Shown here in pieces: positions 19,600 to 28,767 of a DNA stretch of 64,000 bases. Each line of letters opens with the position of its first letter. The stretch's first letter is position 1. The notes beneath the pieces are model-generated. The model did not search any database. It was not told where the DNA came from and saw only the letters and a list, made by a program, of their open reading frames with translations. The translations under genes were made by a program, and so were the position numbers. The stretch is taken from positions 310,001 through 374,000 of the forward strand of contig NC_026498.1 of the NCBI RefSeq assembly GCF_000328475.2, written 5' to 3'. This DNA is from Mycosarcoma maydis (taxonomy: Eukaryota; Basidiomycota; Ustilaginomycetes; Ustilaginales).

Positions 19600-20990
19600 G
19601 TTCCTGCTGTGACATCCAACAATTCGGTCTCATTGGTCACGCTGCCACGACAAATCGAGACAACAGAGGAGGTAGTACGCCCAAGGTTTTGATTGTCTTG
19701 GCGATATCATGCGTGAGTACAGCGTGGCGTCAACAAACGTGTTCAACATGGACGAGACCGGCTTCATCATGAATCGTGAATGTTTGGTCTGGGTGCTAGA
19801 GAGCGGGTCATTCGTGATTGTACCTATTGGTGATCTGGCACACCCTCCTTCTAGGCTCCTCCTCAGGGTTCGCTCTTCAGGGGAGCTACCCGGGGTGGTT
19901 TCCGGGATGGCTCCTAGGACGACTGTTTCCTTCTTTCGCGATATGAATGGCATCCCGGCTTCTTGGCACTTCTCAAAGTCGGATTTCGGGTGGACCAAAA
20001 GCGAGCTGGCTCTCGAATCGAACCTCACACACGGCCTCAACGCCATCACACTGGCGTCTGCTCATCATCGATGGCCACCGATCACACACAAGCCAGACAT
20101 TTTGTGATGTTCTTTGGTCGCATCGTATCATCCCTTTCCTGCTCCCACCCCACGCCGCGCATGTAATGCAACCACCTGGCGTTTCGATCTTTGGCCCGAT
20201 GACATCAACATATCGGCGTTTGGTCGGCAGCGCCGCAGAGAGCGTTGGCGCCACCATTGACAAGGCGCAGTTTGGAACCTTCTATGCCTAGGCACGCGAG
20301 AAAGTTCTAACGCAGTCAGCAGTCCGGAGGGCCTTCTTCGACTCGGGTATAACAGTCAACCCAGACCCGGACAAGGTTTTATGCCGTTAAGCTGGCCGTT
20401 CTACGCCATCCGAAGCTTCTAGAATGCCACTGCAGGAGATCACTATTCCACGCATAGACTCTTTTTTCAATGCTGCCCTTGACGCTACGCTCAATGCCCA
20501 CGCTCAGGAACCTAACTCGCGTGGTGTATAGGATTTGAGAGAGATAATTAAGCAAGCAAACAAGGCAGCGCAAGCATCTATTGCAGTCCTAGAAGCCGAA
20601 AACACCATGCTTCGAGCTCACCAGGCGCGGAAGAGCAAAACACTGGCAAAAGTGGGACGAATGGTGGCAAAGGGCGATCAACGGGTGCTCTCAAAAGATG
20701 TCATGATCACCCGAGAGCATGCAGAGCGAGAACTGGTAGCGAAGGGACCGGCAAAGCTGCAAAATGGACAAGGAAACCGCCAGCAGGAGTAGGAGGAAGA
20801 GGAAGAGGTAGCATCTCCTGTGGCTGCATTCTCATGTCTCTGAAGGCGACTCCGAGTCTGAAAATGGCAGTGATGCTGTTTTGGCATCAACAACAACACC
20901 ATCTCCACCTCCCATGCAAACCTTCGTCATTGATCTCGATGTTGACCCTCTCAGCGCCATCGGTGATCACGACAAAGATCCCTTTGGATT
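19600..20990 (+). pseudogene. pogo-type transposase relic, copy 2
   Basis: It keeps the first catalytic motif intact (NMDETGF, 19746-19766) and the second (LIIDGH, near 20068) but has QPPGV where QPLDV is expected, so the third Asp is lost. Several stops interrupt the C-terminal half (near 20288, 20387 and 20529). Frame breaks include a 14-bp gain (19768-19781, CATGAAT plus CGTGAAT) just after the DETG motif and a 7-bp gain at 19813-19819. Confidence 0.82.
19846..19940 (-). repeat. fold-back element, copy D inside transposon copy 2
   Basis: On the minus strand it matches the head of copies A-C (GAAGGAAACAGTCGTCCTAG, then GAGCCATCCCGGAAACCACC, and GTAGCTCCCCTGAAGAG). It sits between transposase sequence homologous to about 2335 and about 2470 of copy 1, so it arrived after or with a deletion there. 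Confidence 0.7.
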
Positions 20991-21141
20991 TTTTGAAACA
21001 CTTCCGCACCACGGCCCTTCCCGAACAAAGTATTGGTTTCCGTCTCGCTCGCCGTGTACCGTAGGCTCCCACCATCTCGCAATTCAAGTCTCGCTTCCTC
21101 ACAATCACACACGGCCAAGCTCACGATCACGAGGAGTACTA

Positions 21142-21632
21142 CCATCATACCAAGATTAAGGTAAACAATTGCACCGATAATATATGAATTACGTTGTGTG
21201 CTACCCTTCGGACTCCTACTCTAGTGCCGCGCTTAAGCATCCTCTTGCCGTCGGTGTGTCATTGACTCGTGTCATTTCTTTGTGGAAGAGGATATATCGC
21301 CGACTAGCATCGCATGTGTCATGTGTCAGGTACATCGTTTCATGACTCGGCACAGAACCCATGACTCTCATGTATCTCCCAGTTGAATTATTCAAACGGC
21401 GGACAGTTGCGTTCGCGCATAGTCATGAGTACTAAGGTAAAAGCTTGCCTTGTCGGCGGTCCCCGTCGCTCATATTCACAAGGTGATGCGGGCTCTCACG
21501 CAGTGCTGGAGCCAAATAGACACAGACCTGATGGAGACGATGTAACCGCGGCCGTCTCCCGATCGAGGGGCCGAACGATCATGGATAGGAAGTACGATTA
21601 TTATACAGCAAAGGAAGCTGTGTGACTAGATG
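21142..21632. other. spacer downstream of transposon copy 2
   Basis: About 490 bases; it ends at the stop of the minus-strand membrane-protein gene. No gene seen. AGT-CATG-AGT lies at about 21421-21430. Confidence 0.45.
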
Positions 21633-23591
21633 CTAAACAAAGTGCCTCCCCATATCCCTCGGCGCGTATGGCGGCGGTAGCAAGGTCTCGCCAGTGTGAT
21701 CGTCAAACATGCCATCCTCAGATAGATGAAACGAGCAAGCGTCTTGTTCGATGCGATAGCGCTGAGATGCACTACGATCGACAGATACAGATGCTTGCGG
21801 AGTGGTTTCTGTAGTGCCGCTGTGATTCGGATCGGCCGCCGACGACGTCGGTGAAGTGGCGGATGGAGAGGGATGGGCCATAGTACTAACAGGCGAAGTT
21901 GCTGTGGGAGGCATCGGAAGTGGACGACGTGAGCCTGTTCTCGCGAGTCTATTTGCCGCTGGCGCGGTCGGATCCTGGAATGGATTCGCATACGGTAAAG
22001 AACCGTTTCGGCTATGATGCAAGTAGCTGGTGCTTGCGCCTGCAGGGAGTGCGGCGGGACCATTGCTTGACGAGTACAAATTCATAGAGCCGGAGCGTTG
22101 GTGCGATGGCGGCTGGTTGGTTCCAGACCGGCTGTTGGTCACAGATTCAGCATTCCAGGGAGCAGGATGATGGGGCTGTGCCTGGGCGGTGACATGAGCA
22201 GGAGTTGTGGCAGACAGAGGAGAGAAAGGCTGACCATTCTCGGTGGAATAGATGGTAGAGCCCAGATTGATCTCGCTAACGGGGCTAAGATCGGTGGGGG
22301 ATGACGTCGCTGAGACCTGAGATGAATCAAGACGGATTTCTTGAAAGATGGCGGGGGCTCTGCTGGATTGCCTCATGTCGGTGCCCTGAGGCAACTCGGT
22401 CTGGGATCGAACCCAGTACTGAGACTCAGTTGTGGTAGCAGTAACCCTGCTTGGTACCCTGCCGAGGTCGCCCTGACTGGCAAGGAAATTGACATCGAGT
22501 CGCAAGCGTGACGACCTGCGCGAGCCGCTTGTCTCGAAATTGGAGGACGATGAGCGTGGAGGCAACAACACGTCCTTGCGTTCGTTGTCTATCTGCGCCT
22601 GGAGAAGACGTCGGGGTCGGACCAGTTTGTAGTAGTACAGAAGCGAGCCGATGAGGAGAAAGAGGCCGATCATAACTACGGCTGTGAGGGTAGAAGCAAT
22701 GATGATCACTTTGGTGTTGGAGGTGGCGGGCATGAAAGACTTGCCTGGTCTGTAGTTGTTTGGGTTGATGACTACGCCCCAGAAGTTCATGTCGGTGAAA
22801 TTGTTGAGATTGCTCATGACGACATAATGCGTGCCCTCATCGAAGGTATCAGAGGTCCAGATGGCAGGCGGCAGTTGGGTTCCAGACGAATCGGCAAGCT
22901 CGTCGATGTGGGAGTAGGCATCGATGATGACCGATGTGGTGTTGTCGATGGTGACATTGTATTTGCCTCGAAAAGGCCCTCGATAATCAAGCACGGACAG
23001 ACCATGTCCGGTAAAGTAGAAATTGACCGAGTCGCCCGCTGTCAACGAGGTGTAGTAGTAGTCGATAGGAGATGTGTTAACATTGTCTGGGACGCTTGTA
23101 TTGCGCCAATTGGAAGCTGGCCAGAAGGAAGAGCGCGGGTCCCGATTGTCAATGATGCCAGAGGACCACAGCAACGAGGTGTTCCAAGGATTCGCGACAA
23201 CGTCTGGGGTTATGGGTACATTCGACATAGTGTTGGCTGCATCAGTGTAGGAGGATGCCGAAGATTGAACGACGTTGTCGGACGATGGCTGGCTGGTTGC
23301 AGAAGCCCAAGGTGTGGATGAAGATGATCCATAGCTTGACGTATCAGGCAGATCGTACGACGCGCTCATGATGAACGACGGCCGAGATCCAAGACTATAG
23401 CGAATTTGCTAAATGCGATACCAGATGTGACTCTGCCTCGAAGAATGGTGTGAAAGCGATCGAACTGTTACCATACGAGGCGGCAATGTGATCGCCCACC
23501 GATAATCAGGTTGAGCCGCAGTAAGGACGAACAAGAAGAATGATGGCAAGTAGGTGCGACTGTGGCGGGGGTGGGTAACGGTAGAGGACAT
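21633..23591 (-). CDS. single-pass type I membrane protein with PPxY tail
   Basis: I infer two exons: 23591-23472 and 23408-21633, with a 63-nt GT-AG intron in phase 0, giving 631 residues. Exon 1 supplies a hydrophobic leader (YLPSFFLFVLTAA) that the long exon lacks, which is why I chose this start. The ectodomain, to about residue 270, has several N-x-S/T sites and aromatic-rich segments. One membrane helix (about 272-300, IIIASTLTAVVMIGLFLLI) is followed by a basic stop-transfer stretch and a long Ser/Thr/Pro-rich cytoplasmic tail. The tail ends with LLPPPYAPRD, a PPxY motif of the kind bound by WW domains such as those of Rsp5/Nedd4 ligases. I recognise no catalytic domain. The layout resembles fungal cell-surface sensors or Skg6/Axl2-type proteins, but family membership is not shown. 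Confidence 0.72.
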
Positions 23592-24486
23592 CGTCGAGTG
23601 ACAGCTGATTGAAATGTATTTCTCTGGGTTACTTCTCCACAATCGTCCATCGTGAATCTGCTGCGGGACCGGCAGAAACTGTGAAATGACTGCAGAATTC
23701 ATGATTCAGCGTGCCAACCGTGGCTAAGTTAACTCAAGTTAAACAAGTTTTTGACTGGCGAGCGATAGCGAATCGCCCGCTGATTTCTCAAATTTCAAAA
23801 CAGTGCCTGTGACAGGATTAAAGATATAAATAACTTAATACTGTATATCGGGCGTGATTCAAGTGTCGGCACGCGGATGAATACAAATCGTGAATGTGAA
23901 TAGTTATCAAAATCCAATGCACACGATCAGCTGGGCATGCACACGCGAGATTGCAGCATGGCAGTCTAAGACAGGTTGCCAAGCTATTTATGGCTCAGAA
24001 CCCAGTCACGAGTCTGTTGAGTGGCAATCACCGAATCGTAAATCGCTTGCATCAACCATCTCGAGTTCACCTCGTTTTGTTCCGCCATTGTAAATTGTCG
24101 AGGTTCTTGGCATTCACGGCATTGATCATCATGAAGTCGTTAAGTCCTGACTCACCACATTTCTATAGCTCCGCTTGATTCGTGATTCTTCACAAGGCTC
24201 ATTCACGATTCCGGATTGGAGGGCAATCGCTCGAGACTGATGAGCTGTCACGCTGGCTCGCACACAAACTCGCGCTCAACAATGAAAAAGAAGTATACGA
24301 TTGCATGCAAACATAGGCGGGAGCGTTGAAAGGTAAGCGAGCTGGCAACTACGGGACCAAGGGACATGGAACGATGCGGGTCGAACGAGAACGCGGACAG
24401 GGAGCAACGAGAAAGGGCCACGAAACAGATCGAAATGGCGTTAAACTACTTGGGAGGCGGCGGACAAAAGCAAAGATTGAACGTAT
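23592..24486. other. spacer between two minus-strand genes
   Basis: About 900 bases, serving as promoter of the membrane-protein gene. It contains ten-mer words (23650, 23698, 23888, 24004, 24178-24212) and a GGCTAAGTTAACTCAAGTT stretch near 23722. No gene. Confidence 0.45.
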
Positions 24487-27408
24487 CTAGGCTGATTCCG
24501 AGTCAGTCTTGCAGTCATGCGGCACGGCGTAGCCATCAGTACGCTTTCCTCCACCCCATGGTGTGCGTCCGATGACGCTGGCATCAGTACCCAGACCGCG
24601 CTTAGCGAACGCCTTCCAAAGTAGACACTTGTTCTGACCGCCCGTGAGGTGCTTGTCGGCCTGTACAATTGCATCACGCGCATCAAAGAAGCTCGGTCGG
24701 CATGGCTGAAGCTTCATTCCGTCCAGGATGAGCTGCACCAACAACGAGTTTCCGTGGCGAGGAACACGTCGCTTGCTCACGCGGTGCTTGCCGAGCGAAG
24801 CCAACTCTTCATCATCGAGGAAGAACACTCGCTGCTCCTCGGCGGTGGCGTTGGTAGCAGGAGGGAACAGATTGGTGGTGAAACCGTGCTCAAACACCAG
24901 CGCTTCCTCGACCTCGTTGAGCATGGTGGCCCACACCTCGCCGATGGCGTGGACGCCCCAGTAGCCGGCGTGGTCCAAGTAAGAGTAGGTCTCTGGATTG
25001 ATCGTCTTGTTGGTCGAGTAGGGATAGTTGCGAATACCCTTGACGCGGTTCGAAGCCCACGAGCCCATAGGCCAGTCGTGAGGAGCCGCTCCGGTTCGAC
25101 GGATGATCGAGGCAAGTGCGTCACCCCATCCTTCGCCCATGCCTCCAGACTCACCCCAACCGAGGCAGCCACTGTTGGCAGGACCTCCAGTCAGACGCGT
25201 GGAAAGACCATGGCTGTACTCGTGGATGACGATGCCAGCTTCAAAGTCTCCATCACGATACGGAGTTGACTGGTCCCAAACGTACATGCGCATCCTGCCG
25301 CGCTGGCCGTCAGGTGGTGTCATAAAATCAGCATTGTCGGTTCCAGCACCATCTTGGGCGAAAGCAATGACGCCGTCGTAGGCTTCACCGCCGCGGCCAA
25401 AATTGTGCTCCTGGAAGTTGCCAGAAACCTCGTCGAAACCGTATGCGTAGAGCAGGTCGTGGTACTCATTGATGGTGACAAAGAGCTGGACGGTGGCAGC
25501 TGCAACGTAGTCGGTAGGAGGAAGCTCGGCATGCTTCTTCTCCGACTTGCGCCACTTGTAAGGATAGTCGAACAACATGTCGGTCGACTTGTCTTCGCTC
25601 AGACGGCCCTTGGGCCGCTTGAGATTAGTCGACTTCCATTCGCCGTTGCCCGATGGGTCAGCTTGAGCAAAAACGTTGTTGCCTCGCGTGTCAGTGTAGA
25701 TAGTGTTATTGCCTACGACCCAGCGAGCATCGTCCGCACCGAGCGACGAGAAAGGCGAATGCTTGCCGGGCACCGTGTGCCAGCCGAGGGGAGAAGCCTC
25801 CTGGTAGCGCTCGCCCTTTTCGTTGGATCGCTTGCCCTCGGTGGGGTCGTTGAGACCCCACTTGAAAACGCGGTATACGGGATCATGGCTCAGGGAGTCA
25901 GGTTCATCGGCTTTGGAAGATTGGGAAGACTTGGTGGGGTGGTAGCCGGAAAAGTCGGGACGACCAAGCTCAGGCAGCTTGCGATCGCCAAACTCGGGGC
26001 GACCGAGAGTAGCCAATTTGGCAGGTTTGGCAGCTTTGTTTGCGCGGGGACGGGGCATGCTGTGAACCCAATCAACGACCGTGCTGATGCTACCTGGTCG
26101 GTGTGCGTCAGCATAGGCTTCGTACGCATTGTCCTCCAGAGGGATCTGGAACTTCCACACAAGGTTAAGACCGTCGGCTTCGGTCTGGACGTAGGCGAGC
26201 TGCGCAGGCACCGGACCCTTGGCAGTGGGGACGTTGTGAAGGTACTCGATCTGAGTGTAAGAGGCTTGAACGCCCGAGTCCGTCTTGCCTGCGTGGGGCT
26301 GGAGCTTGTGCTCGAAAGAGGTAGCGATCTGAGCAGCCTCGATTTCGGCAGCGTGCGGGTCCGAGAGGCGCGCAGCAAGTGCCTCATCAGGGGTGGCTTG
26401 CTTGAGGAAGTAGATGAGGGCAAGGCGAGGGTCAACGATAGACTCGGGGCCATGGACGTCGCGCTTAGCACGCAGATACGGGAGAGCACCGGTGATGCGC
26501 GAAGAAAGGTCTGCACCCTGGAGAAGCGGGTCGTCAGAGGGGACGCCGCAGAGATCGTGAAGCTCCTCCTGGAGAGGCAGCACAATGGCAGGGTCTACGT
26601 TGACGCGGTGTGGTGCGTGCTCGGTAGCGGGGCTCGAGAGGCGGTCAAAAACGTATTGGTGGACACCACCGCGAACGTAAGCTTCGTTGTTATTGGCCCA
26701 GTCGGCACCACGAGATTCAGTATACTCGGCGGAGGGAGTCTCGGGGTAGAGGAGAGGCTCAAGCTCGGAGCGGAGCTGATTGCAACGCTGCTCAAGCTGG
26801 GCTTCGGTTGCTGCTTCGGACGAGGAGACACCCGGGTTGGTAAAGGGAGGAGGGGCGTGTCCGGTAAACAGGGTGGAGCCGAAGGAGAGGATCTTGCCCT
26901 CGGGCGAAATATTGATATTGAGATCACCATCAGCGACCTCAAGACCATTGACGAGCTGTCGGACAAAATAGTGCGAGATACCACTGGATGGGTCGGTGTA
27001 AGAATCGGGACGGACGTAAAAGTCGTGGCCAGAGGGAGCGAGGCCGTTGGCATACCCGAGGAGGTGCTTTGCGAGGCGGGTGGCCACCGAGTAGGGATTC
27101 TTAGGGCCATCCTCAGCGTTGACGTAGTGGATAGCGGCGGCGTAGGCACGCTTGCGGGATGAGTCGAGGCCTCGCTTGGTGGCAGCAACATCGGCGGTGG
27201 CATCTAGATCAGCAAAGACCTTGTTAGCGTGTTCGGGACCCCAGGCAAGTGACTTGCGAGAAGGGTCCTGAGGACGAGCAGCGATGCCGTCTACGATATG
27301 GGCATGTGCAGTCGGGCTGATAGTGAAAGCAGCGAAGCTGAGCCAAAAGGGGAGTAGGGCAATGAGCGCAAAGAGGCGCTTGTGGCCCTGATTGACGGAA
27401 CGCGCCAT
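24487..27408 (-). CDS. secreted fungalysin metallopeptidase (M36)
   Basis: This intronless 973-residue protein has an N-terminal hydrophobic leader (about residues 12-36, LFALIALLPFWLSF). An FTP-type inhibitory prodomain follows (YFVRQLVNGLEVADGDLNIN region), then the M36 catalytic domain. The zinc site HEYSH is at residues 729-733, with the downstream GMGEGWGD motif supplying the third ligand; FQEHNFGRGG and the CLLWKAFAKRGLGTDA end are also typical. Fungalysins are zinc endopeptidases released after prodomain removal. In Ustilago maydis a member (Fly1) is reported to cut plant chitinases and to affect cell separation, and this could be its counterpart. At 973 residues it is longer than the roughly 630-residue ascomycete enzymes; the extra length lies in the pro-region and a charged linker around 470-560. 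It shares a 1.36-kb divergent upstream region with NUP192. Confidence 0.93.
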   Translation of the reverse strand: MARSVNQGHKRLFALIALLPFWLSFAAFTISPTAHAHIVDGIAARPQDPSRKSLAWGPEHANKVFADLDATADVAATKRGLDSSRKRAYAAAIHYVNAEDGPKNPYSVATRLAKHLLGYANGLAPSGHDFYVRPDSYTDPSSGISHYFVRQLVNGLEVADGDLNINISPEGKILSFGSTLFTGHAPPPFTNPGVSSSEAATEAQLEQRCNQLRSELEPLLYPETPSAEYTESRGADWANNNEAYVRGGVHQYVFDRLSSPATEHAPHRVNVDPAIVLPLQEELHDLCGVPSDDPLLQGADLSSRITGALPYLRAKRDVHGPESIVDPRLALIYFLKQATPDEALAARLSDPHAAEIEAAQIATSFEHKLQPHAGKTDSGVQASYTQIEYLHNVPTAKGPVPAQLAYVQTEADGLNLVWKFQIPLEDNAYEAYADAHRPGSISTVVDWVHSMPRPRANKAAKPAKLATLGRPEFGDRKLPELGRPDFSGYHPTKSSQSSKADEPDSLSHDPVYRVFKWGLNDPTEGKRSNEKGERYQEASPLGWHTVPGKHSPFSSLGADDARWVVGNNTIYTDTRGNNVFAQADPSGNGEWKSTNLKRPKGRLSEDKSTDMLFDYPYKWRKSEKKHAELPPTDYVAAATVQLFVTINEYHDLLYAYGFDEVSGNFQEHNFGRGGEAYDGVIAFAQDGAGTDNADFMTPPDGQRGRMRMYVWDQSTPYRDGDFEAGIVIHEYSHGLSTRLTGGPANSGCLGWGESGGMGEGWGDALASIIRRTGAAPHDWPMGSWASNRVKGIRNYPYSTNKTINPETYSYLDHAGYWGVHAIGEVWATMLNEVEEALVFEHGFTTNLFPPATNATAEEQRVFFLDDEELASLGKHRVSKRRVPRHGNSLLVQLILDGMKLQPCRPSFFDARDAIVQADKHLTGGQNKCLLWKAFAKRGLGTDASVIGRTPWGGGKRTDGYAVPHDCKTDSESA

Positions 27409-27930
27409 GATGACAACCAGAGAATGGTCAACGCAGCCGACGATGGATCTGTTGCCGTCGTTGCGTCGTGTAGAAGAGACGTTAGTGTGCAGCGGTCAAC
27501 GCTGCAGAGTCTATGAGGGAGGAAAAGGCGAGCGAGCACAAGCTCGGCGATTCACAGGAGATAGAGCGACGTTGACGAATGAGCGGATGTGCCGAGAAGT
27601 GAGGATAGAGTCGAGCGTGAATTGGTTGAGGCTCAGCTAGTCTTGATGGAGCCGAGTGAGCAGATGAATAAGATGTCGTAGTGATTGTTGATGGTGTTGG
27701 TTGAAAGATAAGAGAGCAACGGTGTGGTAGAGGAAAAGCGGACGAGATGAGAGATAGGCGACTCGTCAGCAGCGTGTGACCGGGTGGTCCGAACCAGGGT
27801 CAAGAGGGGGCTGATCGGGCGGTTGTAGAGTCACGAGTTCAGGGTCCTCTGTCGGATTGCCCAGATGAAAGCAAAGGCAAAAGCAGCGACGCAGGGTGGA
27901 TGCCGTTATCAACGTACAAATTGATAGCAT

Positions 27931-27969
<39 letters not shown>

Positions 27970-28767
27970 CTGGATCAGTGTCAAGGCTGGGCGTCGACTG
28001 AGCTTTCCTATACTCACTTAACTTACTAGCCGGCTGTAAATTTGCGGATGGACCGTTCTCCACTTCATTACAGTCACGCCACCAAACACCAAAAACAAAT
28101 GTTCGTGATTTAAATAAAAAGCAAGTCGAGCAGAAATAGGCAGGCGGCGTGACCGCTTAGGCTGCGTTGATGACCCACGCTCGTCTAGCCAGCACGCCTT
28201 GATCGGAACCCCCTTTTTTGCGTCTCGCTTGACTTTGACCTTTCGTGATTCTGCTGGCGTAGCACTCAGCCATGCGCGCACAGCAGCTCGCTCCTGAATC
28301 GACGACGTTGGTGATTGCGAGCACTGCTGGGCAAGTTGCCGTTGTCCCAGTCGTGAGTGATCCTGCTCTGCTCAACGTGAGTCTGCCATGTCGAAATTTG
28401 TGATCGGGTTGAGCCAAGTCACGTCCAACTCTACGTCGCAGGTTCGTTTCGTCACTCGATTTGTGGATCTGGGTTCTGTTTGATCGGAATCTGAAATGGG
28501 ATTTGCAGATCGTCCCGATGACTATTTCCCGATGTTGATGTTGGCGGAGCTGATCGCGATACGCACAGTCACGAGTCTACTTTCGTGTTGAGCTGCGACA
28601 GCTGAAAGAAAATTGGACAGCTTTTCCTTCGCGAAGCGAACAACACCAAACATACATACACGAAGCTGGTCCATATCATCACTCATCAACACCATCATCA
28701 TACAGCAGGCGGCCCTAGCCATCTATCCAGCCATCGTCGAGCAAACCATACTCGTCACCACCTCGCT
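27409..28767. promoter_or_regulatory. divergent region of fungalysin and NUP192 genes
   Basis: 1.36 kb with no supported gene. It contains a (CAG)12 tract, an AGT-CACG-AGT word near 28569 just upstream of the NUP192 leader, and a CTTAACTTACTAGCC word near 28014. Confidence 0.5.
27932..27967. repeat. (CAG)12 microsatellite
   Basis: Twelve uninterrupted CAG units in the spacer upstream of the fungalysin gene; not within a supported coding region. Confidence 0.95.

Larger units (their letters stand above)
19399..21139 (+). mobile_element. pogo/Fot-type DNA transposon, copy 2 (decayed)
   Basis: Same GTACCGACTGT start and GAGTAC end as copy 1, flanked by TA at 19397-19398 and 21140-21141. It is 1741 bp, shorter than copy 1 because much of the helix-turn-helix region is deleted. 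A fold-back element (19846-19940) also replaces about 130 bp of transposase. Confidence 0.8.

Noticed and set aside
25354..27162. 602-residue plus-strand frame opposite the fungalysin gene
   Set aside because: It is a shadow in the antisense of a strongly biased coding sequence; the sense strand encodes a complete M36 protease.
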